This document shows positions 42,262 through 53,048 of a DNA stretch of 64,000 nt, piece by piece (within the stretch, counting starts at the first letter, position 1; the number at the start of each line of letters is the position of its first letter). Source of the DNA: Arsenophonus sp052174115 (GTDB lineage Bacteria; Pseudomonadota; Gammaproteobacteria; Enterobacterales; Enterobacteriaceae). Below the pieces are notes generated by a model. It was not told the DNA's origin and ran no database searches. It saw only the letters and a list, made by a program, of their open reading frames with translations. The DNA lies in the NCBI GenBank assembly GCA_052174115.1, contig JBQMRX010000001.1:992001-1056000 (forward strand), in the 5' to 3' direction. The position numbers and the translations under genes were made by a program.

Positions 42262-43588
42262 AAATAAATAAGTAAATCATTTCTGCAAATTTACAAAATA
42301 TATATTAAGAAGATAATTATTTATTTTATTTAAATTAATAAATATTTTATTATCAATAATATCTTTTTTCAATTTAAATATTTTATTTATTATTAAAATA
42401 ATAAATAAAATATTTATTAAAATTTAGTGCTATAAATTATTTATATTAATTAATCGAAATTAAATAATATTCTCTAATAATTTAGAGAAATTATTTAATT
42501 TATTAAAAATAAATAATATCTTACATTGATTATTTTAAAGTTATTGTTTTTATTTTATATAAAATAATTATGTAAATAGAAATCATTTAATTCTAAAATA
42601 ATTTATTAATTATATTATATACTATTAATTAACATAAAAAGTTAATTAAAATAGAAGCATAAAATATAAATAAAACTAAAAATAATAATTAATAATATTC
42701 ATAAATAATCAACGATATTAAAAACAAAATAAATTATATTTTAAAAATATCCTATTAAAGTTAATTAATATTAATATAAAAATTATATTGATAATTATAA
42801 AATGTTATAAATAGAATTCTCTTTATTAATAATAAAATACGAAATAATAAATAAAAAACAAATATAATCTTACATTATAAATAAAATTTTTTATTGAAAT
42901 AAATAAAGATAATTAAAATTTAATAATTATTAAATTTTAATTTAAAATATAATTTGAAATATATCTATTAGATAATTTATATAATTAATTATTTCTTATT
43001 AAATATAACTATAATTTAAAAAAAATAATAATTTTAATTAATATCTAAAATTAATATAAAATAAAATTTTATATTTATGATTTATATAATAATATTTTTT
43101 ATAATAAAAGAATTAATTAACTTATTTAGTTTTTATTTTATTTATCATAAAATGATCATAAATATTAATTTTTAATTTTTTAATAAAAAATAAAATTTAA
43201 ATATTAAATTATTTTTTATGTTTTTTATTTTATTTTGATAAATATTATTAATTCTATATTATTTAATTTAATAATATTAATATAAAAATTAATTAATAAT
43301 TTAATAAAATTTATATAGTTTAATAGAAAATTCTTAATTTATTTAAAATATTTATTAATATTATTTTAATCGAAGAGATAATTTTATTAAAAATAAAATT
43401 AATGAAAATACAATCACTGATAATTTTTTTAAATAAAATAACAGTTAGAGCATTTTATATTAATAATTTAATCAAAAATTTTGATATTATTATCAATGTT
43501 AATAATATTATTTGTGCTTAAAATTAATAACTACGGCTTGTTAAATAGATTTATTGATTTTTTTCCTAATTGATTATTTTATTATTAA

Positions 43589-43613
43589 GTTAAAATTTGT
43601 TAATAATTTTAAC
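43589..43613 (-). terminator. Hairpin overlapping the ptsI stop codon
   Basis: A 9-bp stem (gttaaaatt/aattttaac, G-C closed) with a 7-nt loop spans the stop codon of ptsI. On the minus strand it is followed by ttaataataaaat. It is the probable terminator of ptsHI. Confidence 0.45.
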
Positions 43614-45330
43614 GATTTTTTTTTAATAAATGTTCAATTAAATCCATTAATTCTTTCGCTGTTGGTTGATTAAGAGCTTGTTCTGCTATTTTTTTTGCAT
43701 CATTAAAATTTGAATTTCGAATAATTTTTTTAATAGTTGGAATTAAAATAGCGCTCATACTAAACTCATCTAACCCCATACCAAGTAATAATAGAGTAGC
43801 ACGTTCATCACAAGCAAGTTCACCACACATACCTGTCCATTTTCCCTCAGCATGTGAAGCATCAATAACTTGTTTAATAAGCCTTAATACTGAAGGAGAC
43901 ATTGGATTATAAAGATGAGAAATCATATTATTTCTGCGATCAACAGCTAAAGTATATTGCGTTAAATCATTAGTTCCAATACTAAAAAAATCTATTTCTT
44001 TAGCTAAATGATGAGCAATAACAGCAGCTGCTGGTGTTTCAATCATTATTCCAACTTCAATCGATTGATCGAAAATATATTTTTCTTTAATTAATTGTTT
44101 TTTTAATATCATTAACTCTTCTTTCAAAGAACGAATTTCTTCTACAGAAATAACCATCGGAAACATAATGCGTAGTTTACCAAAAGCAGAGGCTCTTAAA
44201 ATAGCACGTAATTGAGTATGAAGGATTTCTTTACGATCAAGAGAAATACGAATTGCTCGCCAACCAAGAAAAGGGTTTTCTTCTTTCGGTAAGTTCATGT
44301 AAGGGATATCTTTATCTCCACCAATATCTATAGTACGAATAATAACAGTTTGCGGATTCATGGATTCAGTGATTATTTTATAAGTCTGAAATTGTTCTTC
44401 TTCACTAGGAAATTCGTTTCGATCCATAAATAAAAATTCAGTACGATACAATCCTATCCCTTTAGCACCATTATATTTAGCAACTTCTATATCACGTATA
44501 GTGGCAATATTTGCACAAATTTCAACTTGATGACCATCTAAAGTAATAGCTTGTAAATCTTTTAATTTTATAAGTGCATTTTTTTCACGCAAATATTTTT
44601 CTTTAATTTGTTTAAGCTTATTAATTTGATTTTCAGAAGGATTTTGATAAATATTATTATTAATTGCATCTAATATAATATAATCATTTTCTTGAATATT
44701 TTTAGTTGCATTATTTACACCAACAATAGCTGGAATTTCTAATGATCTAGCTATAATTGAAGTATGAGAAGTACGCCCACCTAAATCGGTAATAAAACCA
44801 AGAACTTTCTTTAAGTTTAATTGTGCTGTTTCAGATGGAGTAAGATCTGTTGCAACTAAAATAATTTCTTCTGTAATTGAATTAAGATCAACAATAGGTA
44901 ACCCTAAAATATTTTTTAGTAAACGTTTACCAATATCTTTAATATCAGCGGAACGCTCTTTAAGGTATTCATTATTTAATTCTTCTAATATTTTTGTTTG
45001 TTTTTTAATTACTTTCTCTGTTGCTGCATCAGCAGTTTTATACTCTTTTTTTATAAAATAAAGAATTTCATTTTCAAGTTCTTCATCTTCAAGGAGCATT
45101 ATATGTCCTTCAAATATTTTTGCTTTTTCTTCACCAATATTTTTTTCTGTGATTTTTTTTATTATTTTTAATTGTTCTATTGCTCTTTTTCGTCCAACAA
45201 TAAAACGATTAATTTCACTTTTAATTTGGTTATCAGAAATTTTCTTTTGGTTAATAATAATTGGTGTTTCTTTAAAAATTAATACCTTACCAAAAGTGAT
45301 ACCTGGCGATACTGAAATTCCTGAAATCAT
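43609..45330 (-). CDS. ptsI: PTS enzyme I (phosphoenolpyruvate-protein phosphotransferase)
   Basis: Cytosolic first enzyme of the sugar phosphotransferase system; it takes phosphate from PEP and passes it to HPr. The start is set at ATG 45330-45328, which yields MISGISVSPGITFGK as in relatives and has aagga 7 bp upstream; a TTG nine codons earlier is in frame but would add unconserved residues. Length is 573 aa (E. coli 575). The phosphohistidine motif GGRTSHTSI lies near residue 189. The PEP-binding barrel has GLYRTEFLFMDR, the catalytic arginine and GTNDLTQYTLAVDR, and GMCGELACDERATLLLLGMG. ptsH is 143 bp upstream. The usual third gene, crr, is absent downstream. Confidence 0.97.
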   Translation of the reverse strand: MISGISVSPGITFGKVLIFKETPIIINQKKISDNQIKSEINRFIVGRKRAIEQLKIIKKITEKNIGEEKAKIFEGHIMLLEDEELENEILYFIKKEYKTADAATEKVIKKQTKILEELNNEYLKERSADIKDIGKRLLKNILGLPIVDLNSITEEIILVATDLTPSETAQLNLKKVLGFITDLGGRTSHTSIIARSLEIPAIVGVNNATKNIQENDYIILDAINNNIYQNPSENQINKLKQIKEKYLREKNALIKLKDLQAITLDGHQVEICANIATIRDIEVAKYNGAKGIGLYRTEFLFMDRNEFPSEEEQFQTYKIITESMNPQTVIIRTIDIGGDKDIPYMNLPKEENPFLGWRAIRISLDRKEILHTQLRAILRASAFGKLRIMFPMVISVEEIRSLKEELMILKKQLIKEKYIFDQSIEVGIMIETPAAAVIAHHLAKEIDFFSIGTNDLTQYTLAVDRRNNMISHLYNPMSPSVLRLIKQVIDASHAEGKWTGMCGELACDERATLLLLGMGLDEFSMSAILIPTIKKIIRNSNFNDAKKIAEQALNQPTAKELMDLIEHLLKKNR

Positions 45331-45473
45331 AAATATTTCCTTGCCGAAAAAATACAAAAATAGTTAGTATACAAAGTTATGAATTTAATATTTATACATT
45401 AAATAGATATCTATAGAGATAAAGAGACATCTAAAAATAAATAAAACATAAATATTATATTTCTTGTATATTA

Positions 45474-45731
45474 TTATTTCAATTTAGCTATTAACTTTAC
45501 TAAATATTCTACTGCTTTTTGTTCATCTTCACCTTCTGCAGAAATAATAATAATAGCTCCTTTAGTTAAGCCGAGTGTTTGTAGTTTAAATAAACTTTTA
45601 GCACTTACAGATTTATTATTATATGTAAGCATAATTTCAGAAGAAAAATTTTTTGCTTCTTTAACGAATTGAGCTGCTGGACGCGTATGAAAGCCATTAG
45701 GTGTGGCAATAGTGACTTCTTTTTGAAACAT
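45474..45731 (-). CDS. ptsH: Phosphocarrier protein HPr
   Basis: The 85-residue phosphocarrier between enzyme I and the sugar-specific EII proteins, the same length as in E. coli. The active-site His15 is in NGFHTRPAA and Ser46 in SVSAKSLFKLQTLGL. A Shine-Dalgarno aaggaaa precedes the ATG. A leader dyad, aatctaaa/tttagatt, lies about 45 bp upstream and might be part of the promoter. ptsH and ptsI probably form one transcript. The sugar-specific partners are outside this window, so which sugar is taken up cannot be said. Confidence 0.97.
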   Translation of the reverse strand: MFQKEVTIATPNGFHTRPAAQFVKEAKNFSSEIMLTYNNKSVSAKSLFKLQTLGLTKGAIIIISAEGEDEQKAVEYLVKLIAKLK

Positions 45732-47794
45732 ATTATTTTCCTTAATAAATTAAATATTTTATTAGTAAATCTAAAATATTTTAACTTAAATAATTTAGAT
45801 TTGCGTATTACTTTTCAGTAAAAATAAAAGAAAAACATTTTTATTACATTATTATTAATCATAAACTTTATGTATATCAATACTAAAATCAAACATAATA
45901 TTTTTTTAAATTTATATTCTATTTATAAATTTTACTATTTTTATTTTTTATTAATTTAAATTTTTTAAATAATTGATTATTTAAATAATAAACTTATTTT
46001 AAAAAATTATATTAATCTTAATATATACTAAACTTTGATCCATAAGATTAAAATAGTTATTAGTTTAAGTTTCCAGAAAAAATAAAATTATATTCAATAA
46101 TAATCTTATCAGGAAAAGGTAAAAAATAATTAAAATATTATTTTTAATATATTGATATTACTGTTAATCTTATATCTATATTAACTATAGTACCTAATTA
46201 TGTATAAGAGAAAATATCTTCTTGATATGTTTTTTGATTTTTTTTGAAAAATTACCTAATAAATTAACTAATTATTTTTATTTTATTAATTTAACAAAAT
46301 TATATTCTTTTTTTTCATTGAAAATATTTTGAATATATTTAAGACTTATGATTAACTTGATAATATTTAAAATGTTAATTAAAGAAAATAAATATAGTGA
46401 TGTAATTTATTTTTCTAACAAAAAATTAAATTAATTTATTTTTATAATTACTGTAAAATATCTATAAATAAAAATCATCATGTAACGATACTTTGTTTTA
46501 TTTTAGTTAATCATTATTTTTTTGATTATAATTAATAATTAGCATTATTTATTTTTATTAATAAAAATAATCATTTCAAAGAAAATAATTAACTTAATAA
46601 ATTTTATTAAAATTTATTAAAATATAAAATAAATATATTTATTTTGTAGTTGTAATATTACAATAATCAAATTTCTAATGATATTATTGAATATTTATTC
46701 AATTCTTAGAGTAACAATTTATCATTTTACTCTAGTAATTTTAATTAATTTAATAAAATTAAAAAGTAGAGAATTTATTTTATTTTTGTTTTTTAAAAAA
46801 TTAATTATAATTCATATAAATAAACATTTTTAAAAATTAATATTTAAGTTATTTTAAATATTTATATAGTATTTTACTATTTTTATCTATTTCTTTTTCA
46901 TACATTATATTAAAATACTGTAATCATTAGTTTTATCGAAATTTTAATTAGGTTTTATTTTTAAGAAAAGTTTTGTTTGTTATAAATATTAGTACGATAA
47001 CTCTTTCCAAAATATTAGATGCTGATGTTAGATTAAATTTTTATAATGTCATTTGTTATTTTTAATAATTAAAAAAATTAATCAATTTTTTAATTATTAA
47101 ATTTTAAACTTAATAATATTAAAGATATATATTCTAAAATAAATAGCAATTTTATTGCAATATTTGAAAATATTAATTTCAATAAAAGTTTATTTATAAT
47201 AATAAAAATATAGTATTTAAATTCCTTATAATTTAAATCCATATTTAATAATATTATTTTTATATCAGTAATTTAAATAAATTACATAAAATTAACATTA
47301 TTCATGGTTATAATTATTTAAATTTATCATTATTAATAATTAAATTATTAACTAATTATTATTATTAATATAATATTAAATTTAGAGTAAATAAAAAAGA
47401 ATAATATATATAATAAAAATTATAATTTCTTATTATATAATAAAATGATAAAATAAAGAATAAAATGATCACTTACGTTAATTATATTTTAGTAGATTTT
47501 TATAATTTAATATAAAAATTAATGATATTAAAATATATATTTATTATTAATAAATATTAAATTTATAAAAATTTAGATTTCATTAAAATTAAGTTTTATA
47601 AATTCTATAATTCAATAAAATTTAAATAATATTTAATCAATTTTAATTTATTATCTAAAATATCGTTTACCTTCCGGTTGTTTGTTTATTTAAATAAAAT
47701 TAAATTATTATAGGCATTCAATTTTAATGTTGAATTTCAATTATATATTTAATTATACTAGTAATTTAATTATAAGCAATAATAGAGATAAATA
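45732..47794. other. Non-coding gap between ptsH and serC
   Basis: Two kilobases between divergent genes. In E. coli cysK precedes ptsH; no cysK fragment was recognised. GC-richer islands occur at 46990-47035 and 47664-47688 (tttaccttccggttgtttg), the latter about 110 bp upstream of serC. Neither gives a recognisable protein. Confidence 0.6.
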
Positions 47795-48883
47795 ATGAGT
47801 CAAATATATAATTTTAGCGCCGGTCCTGCTATGTTGCCAATAGAAGTTTTGCGCAGCGCACAAAAAGAACTATGTAATTGGAATAAAATGGGTGTTTCAG
47901 TTATGGAGATAAGTCATCGTAGTGAAGCATTTTTAAAAATAGCAAGAGAAACTAAACAAAATTTACGCGAACTACTAAAAATACCTGATAACTATAAAAT
48001 TCTTTTTTGTCATGGTGGTGCTAGAAGTCAATTTTCTGCAGTACCATTGAATTTATTTCAAGTTGATGAAATTGTAGATTACATTATAAGTGGATATTGG
48101 AGTAAAACCGCTGCACAAGAAGCAGAAAAATATTGTATTGTTAATAAAATTAATATTCGACTAGAAAAACCAACTTCTTTAAGCATACAACCAATGGATC
48201 AATGGTTATTAACGACAAATGCTAAATATATTCATTATTGTCCGAATGAGACGGTTGATGGTATTTTAATTCAGTCGACACCTAATTTTTCATCAAATAA
48301 AATTGTTATTGCTGATTATTCATCAGCAATATTATCTCAACCTCTCGATGTGAGTTCTTTTGGTATTATTTATGCTAGCGCACAAAAAAATATTGGCCCG
48401 GCTGGTATTACTTTAGTTATTATTCGTGAAGATTTATTGAAACAAGAAAGAAAAACAATTCCTTCTATTCTTAATTATACTATATTAACTAAAAATGATT
48501 CATTATATAATACACCAGCAATTTTTTCTTGGTATTTATCAGGTATGGTATTTAAATGGTTAAAAGAACAAGGTGGGTTACAAGAAATAGAAAAACGAAA
48601 TCGAGAAAAAGCTCGTTTATTATATGATATTATTGATGATAAGAAGTTTTATATTAATCGAATTAATCCAGTTAATCGTTCATTAATGAATATTACATTT
48701 AAAATATTAAAACCTAATTTAGATAATCAATTTATAAAAGAAGCAGAACAAAGAGGGTTACTTTTTTTAAAAGGACATAAAGCGGTAGGTGGAATGCGCG
48801 CTTCAATTTATAATGCTATGCCATTATCTGGTGTACATAAATTAATTAATTTCATGATCGATTTTGAACGTCAGTATAAATAA
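47795..48883 (+). CDS. serC: Phosphoserine/phosphohydroxythreonine aminotransferase
   Basis: PLP enzyme that makes phosphoserine from 3-phosphohydroxypyruvate in serine synthesis and also serves pyridoxal phosphate synthesis. It is 362 aa, as in E. coli. The N-terminus YNFSAGPAMLP, the substrate-binding SHRS and HGGARSQF, the PLP lysine in SAQKNIGPAG (about residue 198) and the C-terminal GGMRASIYNAMP are all intact. In E. coli serC and aroA form one operon. Here the downstream aroA is a pseudogene while serC is complete, so selection has acted on serC alone. Confidence 0.97.
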   Translation: MSQIYNFSAGPAMLPIEVLRSAQKELCNWNKMGVSVMEISHRSEAFLKIARETKQNLRELLKIPDNYKILFCHGGARSQFSAVPLNLFQVDEIVDYIISGYWSKTAAQEAEKYCIVNKINIRLEKPTSLSIQPMDQWLLTTNAKYIHYCPNETVDGILIQSTPNFSSNKIVIADYSSAILSQPLDVSSFGIIYASAQKNIGPAGITLVIIREDLLKQERKTIPSILNYTILTKNDSLYNTPAIFSWYLSGMVFKWLKEQGGLQEIEKRNREKARLLYDIIDDKKFYINRINPVNRSLMNITFKILKPNLDNQFIKEAEQRGLLFLKGHKAVGGMRASIYNAMPLSGVHKLINFMIDFERQYK

Positions 48884-48996
48884 AATTAACTAATTTTAAG
48901 TTATTAAATTTAGTTATATTATTATTTTGTTTATTAAATAAATGTAAAATCATTTAAATAATTTATCCAATTTTATTATTAAAGAATTTATCGTTA

Positions 48997-50288
48997 ATGC
49001 AAATTTTAACAATACAATCTATTTCTTTTATATTAAAGGTACAATTGATCTTCTTGGTTCAAAAAAGTATTTCTAATCGAGTGTTATTATTAGCTGCATT
49101 AGCACAAGGTAAAACTGTATTAACTAATCTTCTTGCTAGTGAAGATATTCGTCATATGCTCAATGCTTTAACAAAATTGGGTATTGAATATCAATTATCA
49201 AATGATTTTACAACATGTATTGTAAAAGGTCTTGGTCATTATTTTAACTATAAAAAAAGATTTAGAGATTTTTTATTGGTAATACTGGCACAGCTATGAG
49301 GCTATTAAGTGCTATTTTAGCATTAGCTGATAATGATATTATCTTAATTGGAGATTAAAAAATGAAAGAGCGCTCTATTGCTCATCTCATTGATACACTT
49401 CAACAAGGAGGCGCAAATATTGAACTTGATAAATAAGGTTTACCTACCAATAAGAATAAAAGGTGGTTTTATTGGTGGTTATATTACATTATATGGAAGT
49501 CTTTCTAGTCAATTTTTAACTTCACTTTTAATAACTGCGCCTTTAGCTCCTAAAGATACAATTATTCAGATAAAAATGACTTGTTTCTAAACCTTATATT
49601 AATATTACTATTGCATTAATACGTAGTTTTGATATTAAAGTAATAAATCAATATTATTATTATTTTTATATAAAAGCTAAACAACAATATATTTTACCAA
49701 AAAATTATTTTATTGAAGGTGATGTTTCTTCAGCATCTTATTTTTTAGCTGCTGCAGCAATTAAAGGTAGTACTGTTAGAATAACAGGTATAAATAAATA
49801 TAGTCTACAAGGTGATATACAATTTTTTGTTGTAGTTGAAAAAATGGAAGCTAAAATATATTGGGGTAAAGATTTTATTGAATGTCAAAAGGGGCGAGTT
49901 AATTGGCATTGATATGGATATGAATGCGATTCCAGATGTAGCAATGAAAGTTGCAATTTTACCTTTATTTGCTAAAGGAAAAACAATTATTCGTAATATT
50001 TATAACTGGCGTATAAAAGAAACTGATAGATTAACTGTATTAGCAACTGAATTATCAAAAGTTGATGCTACTATAGAAGAGGGATATGACTATATTTGTA
50101 TTTTTCCACCTAAATCATTAAAAAATGCAAAAATAGTAACTTATAATGATCATTGTATAGCAATGTGTTTGTCACTTGTTGCTTTATCAAATACTCCGAT
50201 AACCATTTTAGATCCAAATTGTATAATCAAGACTTTTCTAAATTATTTTAATCAGTTAAAAAAAGTTATCGATATTAGAATTTATTAA
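48997..50288 (+). pseudogene. aroA: Decayed 5-enolpyruvylshikimate-3-phosphate synthase
   Basis: The whole length of EPSP synthase, the sixth shikimate-pathway enzyme, can be read only by switching frames. Recognisable pieces in order are SISNRVLLLAALAQGKTVLTNLL, GNTGTAMRLLSAILAL, KMKERSIAHLIDTL, SLSSQFLTSLLITAPLAP, EGDVSSASYFLAAAAIKG, IGIDMDMNAIPDVAMK, NIYNWRIKETDRL and ILDPNCIIKTFLNYF. Lesions seen: a shift near 49035 and an opposite shift in a poly-A run at about 49062; a shift near 49270 leading into TGA 49297-49299; TAA at 49356-49358 and 49434-49436; a shift near 49435; another near 49577 into a stop; and a shift near 49895. The YNDHRMAM motif has become YNDHCIAM, removing a conserved arginine. 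It is in its ancestral place between serC and cmk. Confidence 0.94.
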
Positions 50289-50454
50289 AAAATAAATATA
50301 ATATTAAACTAAAATATTATAATTGATATACTAAATTTTATCTAAATATTTCTTTATTTTTAATAAAACAAAAGATTAAAATATAATAAGATATTTATTT
50401 TCTTGATAGAAAAGTATTTACTAAAAATATAATCTTGTTATAAGGAGGAGTATA

Positions 50455-51132
50455 ATGGTAATTTTACCAACTGTTATTACAATTGATGGACCAAGTGGCG
50501 CTGGAAAAGGTACATTATCTCAAGCATTGGCAAATAAGCTAGGTTGGCAATTACTTGATTCTGGTGCAATTTATCGCGTTTTAGCTTTATCAACACTACA
50601 TTATCATGTTAACGTGATAACTGAGGAAGCATTACTTTCATTAGCTGATAATCTTGATGTTTTTTTTGAAATAAGAAAAAAAAAATTAGTTGTTATATTT
50701 GAAGGGAAAGATGTTAGCAATAAAATTCGTAGTGAAGTTATCGGTAATATAGCATCATTTATAGCGACTTTTCCTCGAGTTAGAAAGGTGTTATTACATC
50801 GGCAAAGAGCTTTTAGGATTAAGCCAGGGTTGATTACTAATGGTCGTGATATGGCAACAGTAGTTTTTCCAGACGCACAAATTAAAATTTTTCTTGATGC
50901 TAAACCTGAAGAGCGTGCTCGTAGACGAATAGAACAATTACAAAAAAAAGGTTTTAATGTTAAATCAAGTGATATTTTATCTAATATTAAAAAACGTGAT
51001 TATCGTGATTATAATAGAGAAATTTCACCATTAGTACCAGCAAAAAATTCTTTAATTTTAGATTCAACAAAATTATCTAGTGAAAAAGTTATTGAGCAAG
51101 TACTTATATATATAAAAAAAAATAAATATTAA
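50455..51132 (+). CDS. cmk: Cytidylate kinase
   Basis: Phosphorylates CMP and dCMP to the diphosphates, feeding pyrimidine salvage and lipid head-group turnover. The 225 aa compare with 227 in E. coli. The P-loop GPSGAGKGTL lies at residues 12-21; DSGAIYRVLAL, TNGRDMATVVFPDA and LDAKPEERARRR follow as in the family. An unusually strong ribosome binding site, aaggagg, stands 6 bp before the ATG, the best Shine-Dalgarno in the window. It precedes rpsA as in Enterobacteria. Confidence 0.97.
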   Translation: MVILPTVITIDGPSGAGKGTLSQALANKLGWQLLDSGAIYRVLALSTLHYHVNVITEEALLSLADNLDVFFEIRKKKLVVIFEGKDVSNKIRSEVIGNIASFIATFPRVRKVLLHRQRAFRIKPGLITNGRDMATVVFPDAQIKIFLDAKPEERARRRIEQLQKKGFNVKSSDILSNIKKRDYRDYNREISPLVPAKNSLILDSTKLSSEKVIEQVLIYIKKNKY

Positions 51133-51151
51133 CTATATAATATACTCAATA

Positions 51152-51178
51152 TTGACATATAATAAATAAATATATTTA
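51152..51178 (+). promoter_or_regulatory. Possible rpsA promoter
   Basis: A perfect TTGACA at 51152-51157 is followed at 15 bp by tattta. It lies 150 bp upstream of the rpsA ATG, giving a leader long enough for the structured 5' region that S1 uses for autoregulation in E. coli. A cctt/aagg mini-hairpin lies further down the leader at about 51214-51227. The weak -10 limits confidence. Confidence 0.3.
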
Positions 51179-51309
51179 GTTGATTTAATTAATTTATGAT
51201 CAGTTAAATAAAACCTTGTAATAAGGATTATTAAAAGGTATCTAAAATAACTCATATTTATAGCAGGATGTTGAATTTGAGGTTAAATTAAAAATTTGAA
51301 GATCTTACT

Positions 51310-52989
51310 ATGACAGAATCTTTTGCTCAACTCTTTGAAGAATCTTTACAGAGTATTGAGACCCGTCCAGGGGCTATTGTACGTGGTGTTATTGTTTCTA
51401 TTGACAAAGATGTTGTATTAGTTGATGCTGGTCTGAAATCAGAATCAGCGATTCCAGTAGAACAATTTAAAAATATGTACGGTGAGTTAGAAATTCAGGT
51501 TAGTGATGAAATTGATGTTGCTTTAGATGCAGTAGAAGATGGTTTTGGTGAAACTATTTTATCTCGCGAAAAAGCAAAGCGTCATGAAGCTTGGTTAATA
51601 CTAGAAAAAGCTTATGAAAATATTGAAACAGTTATTGGTATTATTAATGGTAAAGTGAAAGGTGGTTTTACGGTAGAATTAAATGGTATTCGTGCGTTTT
51701 TACCTGGATCATTAGTTGATATTCGCCCAGTTCGTGATACAACTCATCTTGAAAATAAAGAGCTTGAATTTAAAGTTATTAAGCTGGACCAAAAACGTAA
51801 TAATGTTGTTGTTTCTCGTCGTGCTGTTATTGAGTCTGAAAGCAGTGCAGAACGTGATTATTTATTAGAAAATTTACAAGAAGGAATGAAAGTTAAAGGT
51901 ATTGTTAAAAATTTAACTGATTATGGTGCATTTGTTGATCTTGGGGGTGTTGATGGTTTATTACATATTACTGACATGGCTTGGAAACGTGTTAAACATC
52001 CAAGTGAAATTGTTAATGTTGGTGATGAAATAAATATTATAGTATTAAAGTTTGATCGTGATCGTACACGTGTATCTTTAGGTCTTAAGCAGCTTGAAGA
52101 AGATCCATGGGCTGCTATCGCTAAGCGTTATCCAGAAGGAATTAAATTGACAGGACGAGTAACTAACCTTACTGATTATGGTTGTTTTGTTGAAATTGAA
52201 GAAGGTGTTGAAGGTTTAGTACACGTTTCTGAAATGGATTGGACTAATAAAAATATTCATCCATCTAAAGTTGTTAATATTAATGATGTTGTTGAGGTTA
52301 TGGTATTAGATATTGATGAGGAACGACGGCGTATATCATTGGGTTTGAAACAATGCAAAGTGAATCCATGGCAACAATTTGCAGAAACGCACAATAAAAA
52401 TGATCGAGTTAAAGGTAAGATAAAATCTATTACTGATTTTGGTATTTTTATTGGTTTACAAGGATGTATTGATGGTTTAGTTCATCTTTCTGATATTTCT
52501 TGGAAGATTTCAGGTGAAGAAGCTGTTCAGGAATATAAAAAAGGTGATGAAATTATTGCTGTTGTATTACAAGTTGATGCTGAACGTGAACGTATTTCTT
52601 TAGGAATCAAACAGTTAACAGAAGATCCATTTGATAACTATTTATCTACTCATAAGAAAGGTGTTATTGTTACAGGTAAGGTAGTTTTTGTTGATTCAAA
52701 AGGAGCAAGGATTGAGTTAGATTCTGGAATTGAAGGTTACTTGCGAACATCTGAAATCTTACGTGATCAGATAAAAGATAAAAATATTACTAAAATATTA
52801 AATATTGGTGATAAAATTGAAGCTAAATATACTAATATTGATCGCAAAAATCGTATTATTATTTTATCTTTTTATGAAAAAGATGAAACAGATAATAAAG
52901 ATACAATTACTTCTTTAAATAAACAAGAAGATATTAATTTTACAAATAGTACTATGGCTGAAGCATTCAAGGCAGCTAAAAGTGAATAA
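51310..52989 (+). CDS. rpsA: 30S ribosomal protein S1
   Basis: Essential RNA-binding ribosomal protein that docks mRNA to the 30S subunit and helps translate messages with weak ribosome sites. It has 559 aa (E. coli 557). Six S1 (OB-fold) repeats are in place; repeats 3-6 are easily seen from GIVKNLTDYGAFVDLGGVDG, GRVTNLTDYGCFVEIEEG, GKIKSITDFGIFIGLQG and GKVVFVDSKGARIELDSG. The acidic N-terminus MTESFAQLFEESL is near identical to E. coli. It is the best conserved protein in the window. Its own ATG lacks a clear Shine-Dalgarno, as is typical for rpsA. Confidence 0.99.
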   Translation: MTESFAQLFEESLQSIETRPGAIVRGVIVSIDKDVVLVDAGLKSESAIPVEQFKNMYGELEIQVSDEIDVALDAVEDGFGETILSREKAKRHEAWLILEKAYENIETVIGIINGKVKGGFTVELNGIRAFLPGSLVDIRPVRDTTHLENKELEFKVIKLDQKRNNVVVSRRAVIESESSAERDYLLENLQEGMKVKGIVKNLTDYGAFVDLGGVDGLLHITDMAWKRVKHPSEIVNVGDEINIIVLKFDRDRTRVSLGLKQLEEDPWAAIAKRYPEGIKLTGRVTNLTDYGCFVEIEEGVEGLVHVSEMDWTNKNIHPSKVVNINDVVEVMVLDIDEERRRISLGLKQCKVNPWQQFAETHNKNDRVKGKIKSITDFGIFIGLQGCIDGLVHLSDISWKISGEEAVQEYKKGDEIIAVVLQVDAERERISLGIKQLTEDPFDNYLSTHKKGVIVTGKVVFVDSKGARIELDSGIEGYLRTSEILRDQIKDKNITKILNIGDKIEAKYTNIDRKNRIIILSFYEKDETDNKDTITSLNKQEDINFTNSTMAEAFKAAKSE

Positions 52990-53048
52990 TTAAGTTAATT
53001 ATTATAGTAAAAATACTACCTTGTAATGATAGTTTAGATGGAGATACT

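Larger units (their letters stand above)
41244..43608. other. Non-coding desert between hemF and ptsI, where crr is expected
   Basis: In E. coli crr (EIIA-Glc) directly follows ptsI. Here the space after ptsI holds 2.4 kb with no recognisable crr fragment in any frame. It contains a 20-bp perfect inverted repeat at 41338-41378, promoter-like hexamers at 42236-42261, and a small GC-richer patch near 43528-43545. Confidence 0.65.

Noticed and set aside
45331..45357. TTG start for ptsI at 45357
   Set aside because: The ATG at 45330 has a better Shine-Dalgarno and gives the family N-terminus.
49378..50288. Open frames at 49378-49590 and 49836-50288 as independent genes
   Set aside because: Both are internal fragments of AroA, continuous with the preceding fragments after frame changes.
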